From assembly GCA_951799445.1 (NCBI GenBank), contig OX637291.1, forward strand, positions 14,014,501 to 14,078,500: a DNA stretch of 64,000 nucleotides, in the 5' to 3' direction. The translations under genes and the position numbers were made by a program. The first letter of the stretch is position 1; each line of letters begins with the position of its first letter. The notes beneath the pieces were generated by a model. That model was not told where the DNA came from. It made no database searches and was given only the letters and a program-made list of their open reading frames with translations. The DNA comes from Pseudisothecium myosuroides. Taxonomy: Eukaryota; Streptophyta; Bryopsida; Hypnales; Lembophyllaceae. Positions 23,161 through 37,050 of this stretch are shown one piece after another.

Positions 23161-23378
23161 CACTATAAGAAACCCGCATTTTAGGTAACAAGCCCAAATT
23201 TTTTAAAACGGATTTTAGGTGATGTCAATGTTGACAACCTAATGTTTTTATGTTAACAAGAACGTTCAATATAACATCAATGTTAATATAAAAACATTGG
23301 GTTGTCAACATTGACATCACCTAAAATCTGTTTAAAAAAATTGAGGCTTATTATTTAAAAGACGGGTTTCTTATAGTG
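23161..23378. mobile_element. CACTA-type MITE, 218 bp, fully palindromic
   Basis: It starts CACTATAAGAAACCCGCATT and ends GACGGGTTTCTTATAGTG. It is flanked by the perfect 3-bp duplication AGA on both sides. The two halves are reverse complements over most of their length, including TAGGTGATGTCAATGTTGAC and its mirror. The CACTA terminus with a 3-bp duplication identifies the En/Spm superfamily. It has no coding capacity and would fold into a long hairpin. Confidence 0.85.
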
Positions 23379-23590
23379 AGAATTCACTACGATTGTAGTA
23401 GTAGCCCGTGGAAGTTAATTTGTACAACATCAAAGGTAAAAGAAAGCTTTGCCATAGGCGTAAGTACCATTTTCTTTCTGTATCATGTAAAATAGAAGCA
23501 TTTTCTTGGTTTACGATTGAGAGCTTGCAATTGCTAGTTGTGTTAGTAAAATCATCAAAGATCCTACACTAGAGCGAAGCAATCTAAATA

Positions 23591-23724
23591 GATATTTTGT
23601 TAAAATAGCATATTCCATATTCTATATACCATTTTTCCATTCATTTTCTAGGACTGATATAGACTGCATGGTCTAAATGTAAAAGTGCCAAGTTTGTGGA
23701 GTACCGCCATTTTAACAAAATATC
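23591..23724. mobile_element. MITE family M2, copy 1 (134 bp)
   Basis: The ends are GATATTTTGTTAAAATAGCA and CCATTTTAACAAAATATC, inverted repeats of about 20 bases. The interior (ATGGTCTAAATGTAAAAGTG, GCCAAGTTTGTGGAGTACC) is shared with the copy around 45878-46168, and the ends with the copy at 25320-25473. The superfamily was not determined because no clear target duplication is visible. Confidence 0.65.
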
Positions 23725-24002
23725 CGTTTATAATATATAATTCTTGTTGTTCTAGGAAGTTTGCAAAGTGTACAATGAAAAAAAGGGCTTTGCCGTAGCC
23801 ATTCATAATTATGGTGTAAAAGTGGAAGCATATTCTTGTTTTATTTTGTGAAATGTAGATCAGTCTTCATTGTAGCATCATCATTGGTGCATTGACAACA
23901 ATCTAATATAAAAAATTCTATTCATTGTGTCTAGTGTTATGGTCACAATGACATCGACTAGGCTTACAACCAATTTTTTTTGTAGCAAAAGGTTTGCTGA
24001 CT

Positions 24003-24936
24003 TTAACCCCTATAGGACCAAGGCATTTTCTGGTTCCAAAACCATTGAAAAATGCCATTTCTGTTGCAATCACTCCCTAAACCAAAAAAAACTTTTTCTT
24101 AGAATCTAACCATAGGATCTTGTACTTCACTTGTCTCAAATCATGTGGTAAAAATTTCATGAATTTTGATTGTAGGGATTGGAAGATATTAGCATTCAAA
24201 GTTGGAAAAAAAAAGTTTTTTTGAGTGTTGGTCTGCAATTTCAAATGACTTTGATCGTCATTTCTGTAAACTTTTTGCACTACAGACCATAAGTTTAAAT
24301 TTTTTTATGTTGAACATTTGAGTTGAGAGTCAGGGAAAAAAATTTCAGAAAAAAAACACTTGATTTTCATTCGATAAAAAATTGTAAAGTAGAAGTAGGT
24401 CCAAAATTGAAAGAAACACTAAATCGTTAATAGCTCTAAGATGGAATTGAAACACCATAATTCCAAGGGTGAGATTGTTCTTGCTAGCAAATTGATCCTT
24501 GTCCAAAAAACAATTTTTATTTTTTTGAAAATTGCATTCAAAAATGAATTTTATAAGTTGTTTTTTGAAGAAGATGCTTAGATTGCCCGAAAAACAAGAT
24601 TGTTTATAACTTTCTCATTAGTATTAGTCCAAATAGAACGAATCAAAGCTTCAAATGTAGACAAAAACATAATCTTTCAAAAAATAATAAAAATTAAAAA
24701 AATAATTTTTTCTGTAATTTTTTTTTCCTGCCCGGCGAACAACTTTTTTGACTTAGGATGGCATAACGTTTACTCCTGGGCAGCGATTGGGGAAAAAATT
24801 AAATTTACAAAAAGCTGATGTGATTACCTATCTTCAAAAAAAAATTCAAAAAATTAGGTCAAAATTTCAAGTCACACAAGCCTGCCCAAAATCCCAAGTG
24901 TCCCTTGAGGCGGGACTTTGGTCCTTTAGGAATTAA
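24003..24936 (+). mobile_element. TTAACCCC element copy C, 934 bp
   Basis: It starts TTAACCCCTATAGGACCAAG and ends GGTCCTTTAGGAATTAA, with TTAA at both ends. The interior follows copy A over its whole length (AGAATCTAACCATAGGATCT, TTTTTGCACTACAGACCATA, AAGTAGAAGTAGGTCC, CAAAGCTTC, CCTGCCC and others) with scattered substitutions. The subterminal hairpin is kept as GTGTCCC/GGGAC. No coding frame is present. Being a third full-length copy with both TTAA ends, it supports a discrete mobile unit rather than a chance repeat. Confidence 0.72.
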
Positions 24937-25319
24937 AGCCTCTTACTTTATTTCATAAGTAGTTGAAGTCCAACATTCTCACTTGTTACATTTTTACAAT
25001 GAAAGTTCTCTTTTAGTTCGGTTTTTATTTGTTTGCATAGGTTAATAAGATTGCTTGCCAGAACATTTGTGTCCAATTGTAAAGTATCAGAAAGAAATTT
25101 GTTTTTGATTAGTATTTGATTTAAAGCACTCATTTTTTGTCAACTCTTGGAGGTCTTAGCCCAAAGGCTCTTGATGATTCAGCTTTGCTAGTTAGAGGTA
25201 TTGCATATTAAGGTAGTCTAACCTAAAAGCAAGCAGCCTCTTCAAATCGACCCTATATTTAGGTCTGAAATGGACATTAGGTGATCCTTTCAAGCTATTG
25301 AGAGAATTGAGAGAAAAGC

Positions 25320-25473
25320 ATGGGCAATTTTGTTAAAATGGCGATATTTTTTTTAAATGGTATGAAAACAGTTCAAAACGGTCGTCTTGAAATCTATACA
25401 AGTCCTAGATGGTGAAAATGGCACATCGTCAAAGTGGCACTTGGAATACTGCCATTTTAACGAAATTGCCCAT
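25320..25473. mobile_element. MITE family M2, copy 2 (154 bp)
   Basis: The inverted ends are ATGGGCAATTTTGTTAAAATGG and the complement of CCATTTTAACGAAATTGCCCAT, about 22 bases with one mismatch. Similarity to copy 1 extends through the ends and the GGCACTTGGAATACTGCC block. No protein is encoded. Confidence 0.65.
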
Positions 25474-25477
25474 ATTA

Positions 25478-25700
25478 TTTATTGCAAGAGCCAATCATTG
25501 GCCTTCATTTACTCGAATCACTTTAGAAGTTGCAAGTGGTCGGATTTTGGAAGACCTAGGGTCACAAATAGATGTCTACAACAATTTTTTTGAAAATTCA
25601 TAAGTAATTAAAAAATGATTCAAAAAATATGAACCACTTGTGTAACATTCCACATCCATTTTTCTCTCTCTGAAAAATGTTTAAAAAATATTTCTATTCA
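25478..25700 (+). repeat. Dispersed repeat, matched at 54107-54335
   Basis: About 220 bases starting near TATTGCAAGAGCCAATCATT are repeated in direct orientation at 54107-54335, sharing AATCACTTTAGAAGTTGCAA and GACCTAGGGTCACAAATAG. At the second site the repeat leads directly into a degenerate satellite. Its class is unknown. Confidence 0.65.
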
Positions 25701-25999
25701 TGGAAATCTGTGAATAAGGCAGACCAGCCCTTAAATGGTCACTTTTAGGCCATACTACCTTATCACTCTTATTGACTTCTACATTATAATTCATTGGTAT
25801 GGTTCACTATATTTTATTACATGTTTGGAGTGGCGTTGAAACTTGGTAGGAGATGAGTTGCCTCTATGTATAGTACAACGTTGTTGTTATTGTTGTTGTT
25901 GATTAAATGGGAGACCTACTGCATTAGAAAGATACCAAGGAACAAGAGCTAAGTCAAGAAGGTTGGACAAGAGAGCAAAACAAAGTAAGCTCAGAAAGA

Positions 26000-26930
26000 G
26001 AACTCAAAGAAACTCACTAAATGAAGGAGCACTCTGGAGGGCGCACCCTGTTCCAAAACACTTCCTTATCATCTCTCCTACTAGCCAGGACAGGTGATTG
26101 AAGCCAAATACTCTCGAACCTAGTGTGGAACCTATTGAACAGATGAGGTTGATGACGCGCTTCGTATTAAGCCTTAATCTACGCTGCCCGACCCGCATCT
26201 AAGAAAGCATCCCACAAAGGTTGTTGCCCATTGCCTAGTGGCCATGAAGCATTAGCAAAAACCTTACTATTGCGTGAAATCCATATGATCCAGAGAGCTT
26301 GGCCTCAAAGTAGAGTCCAAATGATTCTGAGATCGGTGAATCTTCGTGGAAGCCTAGTGCCGAAGATGCATTGGGTTGCACTAAACCGGGTGTGAGGACC
26401 TAACACTGGTGGTTCACCGCGAATGTGATGGAGAATCGACTATGCATAATCCCAAATCTCCTGAGCTCTAGAACATTGGTAAAATCTATGGACTGGTGTC
26501 TCCTCTACATTATCAGTGCAACAATTACATCTAACATCGATAGCCGAGTTGATGCAAGCCCTCCATGAATGAACAGCCACCTCGTTGTGCCAGACAGACC
26601 ACATGAAAGCCGCTTCCTTTTGAGATCTAGATTTGTGCCAAAGATCTTGCCAGTCAGGTAAAAAGTTAAGAGGAAGATGGCCCGGCCACTTGGAGGGAAT
26701 AAACCGCTTGAATTGACAATTCTTGGTAAGGAGTTGACGACCCATGGATGTCGTGTAGGTTGACAGCTGATGACCATTATCCCACTACCAACGTCTAGGA
26801 TCAAACTCCAACGCCTGTATGTCGCCTGAGTAAAAGAGAGAGGGAGTCCCGCCAATCTTCTTTTGAAATTCAAGAACTCGAACTCTTCAAATGAAACCCT
26901 CATAAATGTACAACGTTTCAAAATCAAACT
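26000..26930 (-). mobile_element. LINE 3' fragment, second copy, frameshifted
   Basis: On the minus strand two overlapping frames together give the same region as the LINE at 20305-22805: HLPLNFLPDWQDLWHKS, then EAAFMWSVWHNEVAVHSWRA, CNCC and VHRFYQC. This is the zinc-binding domain that follows plant LINE reverse transcriptases. The reading then continues through LRIIWTLLRGQALWIIWISR into about 26000. At least one frameshift separates the parts. The polymerase core is absent, so the fragment is dead. Confidence 0.75.
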
Positions 26931-27853
26931 TTGATTTAGTATGTGCCTTTTGTATGAGAAGTTGTGGAGCTATGTTCCTATCATTCCAACCTTCCAAAAG
27001 ACCAAATGACACCTATTGTTGGGCATGCATAACCTTTCATTGTGCATTAGGGTTGTTCCTATCATTATGCATTTTACATTCTTAGTCAACTAGTCAACTT
27101 GGAACCGCCCAGGACTTTAACTGCTTCAACTACAAAAAGACACTCAATTTCTGAAGTGTATTCATCTGCAGAGCATCGTCAGAAATTAATATTGCACACT
27201 AGAACACGGGAGGCTTGAGAAGGTTCATTTTGAATCAAAGGGCTCATATAAGGTCAAAGTTACAAAATAGTTGCAAGCTAGCTCTGAAACTTAGCTTTCA
27301 GTTTGGATTACGAGTTATGTACTTCGATAACCGGATGCATGAGGGCTGTTAGGTCTCTCAGACCTAACTCTCTCAAGTTCTATTGCCAAATTGTGATTGA
27401 GGGTCTAGAATCATAACCCGCTCGTGTCACTTTCATTGCGACATGGCCAATATTTGCAGTTGGAACTTGGAAAGAGGAGGGAGAGGGGTTATCTAGGGTC
27501 ATAACCCACACTCATTACAAGGGCACTAGATTTTCAAAATTTAACGGCATTAGTCTGGAGGAGAGGGCTATGTATTAGATAACCGATGAGCCGCGCTAGC
27601 GTCGAATAGGTTATCGGACATAACCGGTTGTTCATTTTTCAATCTCAACCTTTGATCTTCGTGATCCAAGAGTGTAGGAAGCAAGTAGAAAGGTAAGAAG
27701 GTTATGAGTTGCAACTTGTAATGGCAATATATGCTGACGGGTTGCCTATGAGACGGTGCCACATTAGCGTTGAAAAGTCAACAACCGGTTATGTGATATG
27801 ATATAAGATTGAGTGGAATATTAGACTTACTTATTTGTTGTGTGTGATGACAG
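26931..27853. other. Intergenic, no gene recognised
   Basis: No domain, RNA gene or clear repeat was found. The stretch lies between the LINE fragment and the first visible exon of the G1 reading, so unrecognised 5' exons of G1 could be present. Confidence 0.35.
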
Positions 27854-28748
27854 CCAAGGGAATACGAGACCGACTTCCAGGTCTTCATGACGGTCCCGGA
27901 GATGGTACCCGTGGAAAGACTCTTTACAAGAAGAGGGAAATCTACGAAGAGCCATAGGTCTCGGTGTCCAAGCCAAAGCTCATCCGCGAAACGCTAGAGC
28001 TACGTCGAAATCCTGCCTGTGGTGAAAATAGTGCCCAAGACGAGGACCGAGATTGATCGTCTACATGTAATAAATTCACCTCTTATTCCCTAGCAAGTGT
28101 ATATCTTTAGATGAAATTCCTACTATAGCTAGTTCACAGATATCTTGAATGGTTGGAAATGACAATATGTTCATACTTGTTCCTTAAATTTCTTCTGGAG
28201 CTGATAGAGGCTAGGTGTTATAACTATATTGCAGAGAGAAGAGGGAACTGATCGAGGTTACGGAAATGGAGTTTGTGGTCGTGGAGGAACAAGTCTGCAG
28301 AATCGAATCTAAACCCCAAGTCATAACTGAAGACTGTGAAGAAACGAGTCATGGTGCCTGTTGTGAAGGAAGTGTCAGTTACTCGCATGGTCGAAGAGTG
28401 GACTGGAAGAGAACGAAGTGTACCAAACGTCAAGTAAAAGTTAAATTGGCGGTACTCCATGCGTCTTTTTTTTTGCTTGTTGTGCGTGTAGATGGTCTTT
28501 TAAGAAATTGCGTCAATTTAACGAAATTGACGTTGCGAGCTTGATTGGTGTGCAGATACTGTGAGTCCGATGTGGAGAAGTTTTACTCCCCGGGCGACTT
28601 CAATTTGATCCGCGAGGACAGCCTCATCCGAAACAAGCCATCAAAGAATGGGTCCAAGAGCTCATCCCGGTGATCGGACTCGTGTGCGGATTCACCTTCT
28701 CATACCAAGAAGAGGAGCAACGACTTCTCTCCGAATGAGAAAATTTGA
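27854..28748 (+). pseudogene. G1: unrecognised Val/Pro/charge-patterned gene, degraded paralogue of G2
   Basis: Three exon-like segments lie at about 27854-28076, 28238-28433 and 28556-28673. The reading is Val/Pro-rich with alternating charges, e.g. VEILPVVKIVPKTRTEIDR, ELIEVTEMEFVVVEEQV and VMVPVVKEVSVTRMVEEW. The third segment begins YCESDVEKFYSPGDFN, after a phase-2 GT-AG intron (28434-28555), and ends at a TGA at 28671. The first segment needs two frame changes and the second one, so the gene is broken or misassembled. The third segment matches the last exon of G2 (FCEQPIEDYRTPGNFNFPGN) with the intron at the same place and phase. I do not recognise the family. Short VPV-type repeats recall epiplastin/alveolin membrane-skeleton proteins, but this is only a resemblance. 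Confidence 0.5.
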
Positions 28749-31513
<2,765 letters not shown>

Positions 31514-32770
31514 TTTGGTAGTTCCGTAACTGAACAATTTTGCATAGAATGTGGTTTTTAATTAGCTCGTTTGGTTTGAACTTTTAGTCGATCCTGTTGA
31601 ATCGTTATTCTTTACAGATTAGATGTAGATTTCTATTCATATTGCTTGAGGATTGTTTCAAGCGCATTCTTCTGATTAGATCATAGTCATTCTTTTGAGC
31701 ATGCAGAGTAGTAAATTGACTGCTCTAGATTACTTGTGCTCTGATTCTTTGTTAATAATTCTTTATTTATTTTGGCCAATTTAAGGTTTTATATCTTTTG
31801 TGGCTAAATTCGTTTGCAAAAACAGTGCATATTTTTCTTAGCCGTGACAAGCAAGGACGTGAGAGTGCTTTAAACACTGTGCAATCAAAATTTCCAACTA
31901 GCACTTTCTTTCAGTTAAACATTACACACTTTCGTTTACATGCTTTCATCTTACGTCTCGAATTCAAGACTTTTAAGACCTTGAATTCAATGACTTCCAT
32001 AGTTACTTAACATTGCCTCCCATATAAAGCTCCTGGATTCAATTTGACACTTGTTGTAATACGTAGTTGCACACCATTCTCAGCAACATGATTGAATCCA
32101 AACAACCAAATCATGAATTATACCCTGTTTATTAGTGTCTTGTCAGATGAATAGTAACATGGTTCCACTTGAAGAACAACTCATGTACTTGGATAACGTT
32201 CCTACATGCATTTGATCACATGGAGTATAATTTGAGCCCTGGTTTAGTATGCACATGAAATGCAGTATCATACGTATGACATACCGTAGCTGCTGTAATC
32301 CTCGATCAAGGTGAACAGTGAAACATAAGGGCTTTATGTTACTGGCCACTTCAATAATCTGGAACGACGTGGTGCGAAGTTAGGAGTAGAGGTAGAGCAA
32401 TATAATAATTTTCTTTCGGAGAAGGAGAAACAAGTGAATTAAAACAAAGGAAGATACAAAATCGTCAGCCGGGGTCCCAAGGCTGGCACTGTATGTTTTA
32501 CTCCCCACTTGAATAAAGAATTACCAAGCAAAATACAGAGAACAAGGAACAAGCGAGCGAATCAGGCATTATTTCCACATATAAGAGATTGAGGAACTCT
32601 ACTACCGGTAACCGCTGTTAGGGGTAACTCTACGAATGTTTCCCAAATTAGGAGCACATGGAAACTGCCGAGTTGCAACTAGCAACTTACAAGTTGATTT
32701 TCGAGGACGTAATTAGTATTCATGCTAGACTTGTACGGTATCCTTGGATCGTCCAGCTCGCTCGTTGCAG
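31514..32770. other. Intergenic between the peroxidase gene and G2
   Basis: The first part carries the 3' UTR of the peroxidase gene. No other coding or RNA gene is recognised. Around 32400-32480 a purine-rich AAACAAAGGAAGATACAAAA tract resembles the tail region of a retroposon read backwards, but no body was found. Confidence 0.4.
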
Positions 32771-34881
32771 CGCACTCCACCCGGACGATTTATCAGGCCC
32801 ATCTGCTGATCGATGAACACCACGAGTGTCAGTCTATTCTTCGGTTCATTGCCAATATTGGAAATCACAGGTGAGCACTATCTTCTATCTGTAAAATTTA
32901 CCTATTTACTTTTCCGTTCACGATGAGCAGAACAGGCAACTTCCAATTTCCTGCGTCCCTGCAACCAGAGAATGCTTGACTGTTTACACAGAGATCATCA
33001 ACAACGTTAAATGTAGCTGACTTTCAGCTGATTTACAATGTGAAAGTCAGCAACACTTAACGTTAAAGCTCAATCATCAATAAAATTGTAGAGATCGACC
33101 TTCTTCTCGACAGGCATGGCAACAGCAACAACAACCCAGTTGTGACACCACCTGCTGCAGCCAAGGAATTGCCACTGCCTCCAGCCGCACCGCCGCAATT
33201 TACAAGTGCAGCCATTGCCAAAGATGGGTCACCGCCATTGGAGCGTAAGCGAGATTCCATCTCGAAGCCAAAGCTTCCCCAAGTGGTGACCCCCTCAAGT
33301 CACCAGTGAATGGCCATGCCTACTCTAACGGATCAGCACCACCGCATCTCGACCAACCTCGCCAATCACCTCTCTAGTCCGCCATCACAGCAGCTGTAAC
33401 TGTTACAAATGTACCCACGGGCATCCCCTTGGCTGTATGTGTCCCTTGTGCACCTAAAGTCACATTACTCACAGGCATGCCCGCGGTTGTGTGTGCCACA
33501 AGTGCACCGGCCACATTGACATTGAGATTTAGGAGGCCGTCCCTGTCATCAAGGAGGGGTCTCAAGTGAAAACCATCGTCGTGGAGAAGTAAGATGCTTA
33601 CTACACCTCTAACGAATTTCGTTCATATCCCGTTCAATATCGCCACTGCATGTTGGTTAGAAGAACTCTATACACCGAAGGGTTATTGTCCCTGAGCATA
33701 ACCTCTAAATCATCTAGCATTGAGGCTGTGAACAAATCTGTGTAGCTGTTGCACGGCAACTTTAAAAGAATATTGTAGAGCATTAGATCCTGTTTTCTTT
33801 TGGTTTAGTAAGGACTGACTTTCTCCTGAATTACAGAATTCTTGAGGAGTTAAGACGTACACCGACCTGGTGCCTGTCATTGAGTACCAGAAGCGTACCA
33901 GACTGCGAGACGTCCTTCGCTGTGTGATGGAAGACGAAGACGAGATTATTAAAATGCCCAGGATCATAGAAGAGGCAGTGGTCAAAACTGTACAGGAGCC
34001 CACTGGAGAGTAAGTACACTACTTCCATGTGCTTAGCAAGAGTTTACCTTTCTTTCAGTCCAAGGGTTTCCATACTCCATAGCTGTGAGACACTGGGTTA
34101 CATTACCAGCATACGTGCAACGACGTTCTGCAGGTTCTGCGAGCAACCTATTGAAGACTACCGCACTCCTGGGAATTTCAACTTCCCTGGCAATCAAGAA
34201 ATTCCTCTTTGGGACCAGCCAAAGAAAAATAAAATCCCGGCACTCTTCTTCTTCGTCGTCGTCGTCAGATCAGACTCAGATGACGAGATATCATGACTCA
34301 GTCAAAAATCTTCCAATCAGAAGAAGTCTCCCAGCCCCATCAAGACTACACCAGGACCAAGTCTCCCAAACGAGGCTCTCAGCCCCATCAACACTAAGTC
34401 TGTACCAGAACCCCCAAAGGACACACTCAGTCCAACCAAGACCAAGGTCGCAGATATCACGCTCAAGCGTGAGCCTGAGCTCCAGCAAAACGACACAGAG
34501 ACGAAGTCCTCGGCTCCAGAGAAGGAGTCCTCAGCTTCAGGGACGATGCCCGGGGCTCCAGCGACGACGTCCTCGGCTCCAGGGACGAAGCCCGGGACTC
34601 CATGGAAGAATTCCTGCAGGGACGAAGTCCTTATGGAACCAAAAGTCCATGACACGAATCCTAACACAGAGACAAAGGGCTTTGATGATGTGAAAAAAGA
34701 TGAACCCCACCCCAAGCCTAAGGCGCATTAAGACCACACCAAGCCTAAGCCTTATGAAGATCACAAGGAGGACGTCCCACCGAAGTTGATGAGGGAGCGA
34801 GAAGGAGAAAAGATCATGCTACAGAAAGATAATATTCGATGCCTTAAGATCCAGCTCGCTGCAAAGATTTATTCATTATAA
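32771..34881 (+). pseudogene. G2: unrecognised multi-exon gene, longer relative of G1, with frame breaks
   Basis: Exon-like segments: 32771-32870 (STRTIYQAHLLIDEHHECQS), 33114 to about 33358 (NSNNNPVVTPPAAAKELPLP, Pro-rich), 33533-33588 (EAVPVIKEGSQVKTIVVE), about 33847-34009 (YTDLVPVIEYQKRTRLRDV, then MEDEDEIIKMPRIIEEAV) and 34134 onward (FCEQPIEDYRTPGNFNFPGN). The intron 32871-33113 and the intron 34010-34133 are GT-AG, phase 2, and join cleanly. Breaks: a C-run slip near 33291-33295, a phase mismatch before 33847, an in-frame TGA at 34294 and a TAA at 34729. After the TGA the same frame stays open for 144 codons of Lys/Ser/Pro/Thr-rich sequence and then reads PYEDHKEDVPPKLMRERE to 34881. 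It is either a pseudogene, or a gene ending at 34296. The family is not recognised. Confidence 0.5.
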
Positions 34882-34935
34882 TTCATTAGTGTATAGACAG
34901 GTACTGCACAAATATAGCTAGTGAATTCTGGATTA

Positions 34936-34963
34936 GATCACTTAAAGCATTGCTTAAGTGATC
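34936..34963. repeat. Short perfect inverted repeat
   Basis: GATCACTTAA and TTAAGTGATC enclose an 8-base spacer (AGCATTGC). The stem would be 10 bp. It lies just after the last readable codon of G2 and could be a chance hairpin; it is not followed by a T-run. Confidence 0.5.
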
Positions 34964-35756
34964 ACTTGGCAGCCATTCACAGACATTGTCTGCGAACTGG
35001 CCATCCAGATGCTACGCCAGTAAACCAACTTAGAAACAGTAGCATTACTGCTCCAGTAAACCAAATTAGATGCAGTAGCATTATTTCTCAGTTCAGTCTA
35101 TTGCAGTCTTATTTACATTATGCACACATTATCAAGATTCAATATCAAGATTGAAGAATTAATTATAAGCGTCTTTCAAGCAGTGCTAAATTTAGTGAAT
35201 ACATATTTGTCAAAACCAGTCAATGCCAAGCCCATTAGTACATGGTGAGTATCATTCAAGCTGATGAACTCTCAATCTTAGTCTCGTATTGCACTGATAA
35301 GACAAACATCATTTCAAAATAGGCCTTGCGAGTCCACAAAAAATTTAATGAATGTGCATTGACCAGCTTATAAGATTTAACTCGAGAAATCAGGAACTAA
35401 AAGAAATCGGTCCATACTCCTACAACTCGAAATTGAGCACCGGAGCTTCCACCATGCAGAGTGATTCAGGATTACTACAGTACAAGACTTTCCACCCCCA
35501 ATAAAGAGAGCTGAAATTGAATCTTAATTTATGGAGAAACAGAGGCTCACATAAACCTACTAAGTATTCAAGCTAGCGCCCCTCCTTTGAAATGTGGGCA
35601 CTTGTGGTCTTCCTTACAGAGGAAGACAATATTGTCCTTCATTTCGTCTTTTCTTTCCCACCTCCAAATAGAGTCATTGCAACACCTTCAATACCTGCAC
35701 CCACGCCGCACCCACGTCAAAGTCCGTTCTAAACACAGTGCTGAGATAGTTGATCA

Positions 35757-37050
35757 TCACTCAATACTAGTCAAAACCACGACCGTATTCAGGATTAACA
35801 CTAACCCGATGTTTTTTTGGTCGTTGCCAGCTTCCTCAAATACTAGTGCAAGCCTAATTTGACCTCGGCCTTTTCCATCAGGACGAGTCACTGGATAATC
35901 TGCTGAGGGACTTAAGAAGGTGCCATCAGGGAGTCGGTTGTCAGAGTCGAACACTTCTGATAGAGTGATCCTGAACCATCACAAACATGTTTTCCAATAT
36001 TAGCTCAATTGACCGACGGTAAAACCAAGAGCAATCACCATGAGCTTTTCTCTTCGTTTTTAACATAAGCATGTGACGCATTTACAATCGTAACTAACGA
36101 CTTCTAAAGGCTCATCCTCGATGATCTAAATAGTTGGCATAATGTATTCAAATTGCAAAATGTCCTCTTACGTGGTTGTCCCCATAACGTCATCTTTGTA
36201 AAACGTGTTTGCATTATAAATCGTAAGAACCAGTTGTTTGCAGCCACTTGCGATGTTAAGACTAATCTTCTCGCCCCACACTGGTGCGCTGCCTTGGTCT
36301 ACGGCACAAGTCACACCACGGATTAGGCTTAAGAATCTCTACAAAAGAGACCAAAAGTTGCTACCAAAGAAACAGAATTCTCCATAACCGCAACAGGGGA
36401 TATAACTTGCAAATGAAGTATTTTGCAAACGAATATTTACCTTTACAGGTAGCAGTTTTCCAGGTTGCTTTTCCAGCCTTTAGAACTACATAGGGGTCCG
36501 CTTTCCCTGCCCACCCAAGCTTTCAGAGTTAATCAAGTTGGTCATTAGGTTTTGCAAATCTGAAAATTACAAAATTCGCCCCGCTGTATCGAAAAGTTAA
36601 TCAACAAAGCAATGGTATACAGCCTGTGACATAAAACCAGACTACAAAATGCTACGCCCATACACAAATCTTGTCGACATATGAAGCTCGGAAAAGCTAA
36701 AATTTTCTAAAATCAAGAAGAAAGCGGTCAAGGTGAGGAGTTGTTCATGAGATCTAGGACAACTAATGAATAAATGAATCCTTAGAAGCTTTCCATCGAT
36801 ACTCTCATGGCAAGACGAGTGGTCACGAGATTCACGTCAAAAGATGGAAATTTCAGGCAAAGGCAATGTCCCTCCGTACACTACTGCAAATCGGTCAAAA
36901 GTCTCCTTCACAAAAAAAGGAGTTAGGAAGAGTGTGCTTCTACAAATGAATCTGCTTACCAATGATCTCCGTGTCCTTGAGACCTTTGGCGCAGTCCAGA
37001 TATACATCTAAAGTGCCCGCTGGCATCCTTTCCAGCGCCTGCACTTTCAT
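35757..37050 (-). CDS. Small single-C2-domain protein (ERG3-like), four exons
   Basis: Exons on the minus strand: 37050-36960, 36506-36441, 36298-36172 and 35970-35757. All introns are GT-AG with matching phases 1, 1 and 2. Two starts are possible; the Met at 37026 (MPAGTLDVYLDCAKGLKDTE, 157 residues) matches the usual start of this family better than 37050 (165 residues). The C2 fold is seen in order: strand 1 with LDVYLDCAKGL, ADPYVVLKAGKATWKTATCK, APVWGEKISLNI, CKQLVLTIYNANTFYKDDVMG, and the last strands GQIRLALVFEEAG. Asp residues in ADPY and YKDD are candidate Ca-binding positions. Known relatives bind Ca and membranes and respond to elicitors; that role is family knowledge. The C-terminal 20 residues (hydrophobic, ILNTVVVL) are not typical of the family. 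Confidence 0.85.

Noticed and set aside
34085..34693. Plus-strand frame with Ser-rich and RRSPRLQ-type repeats
   Set aside because: It overlaps the G2 last exon in another frame. G2 is supported by a phase-matched intron and by the paralogue G1.
34291..34764. Minus-strand frames rich in Gly/Val/Phe across the G2 tail
   Set aside because: They mirror the Pro/Ser/Lys-rich low-complexity sequence on the plus strand.
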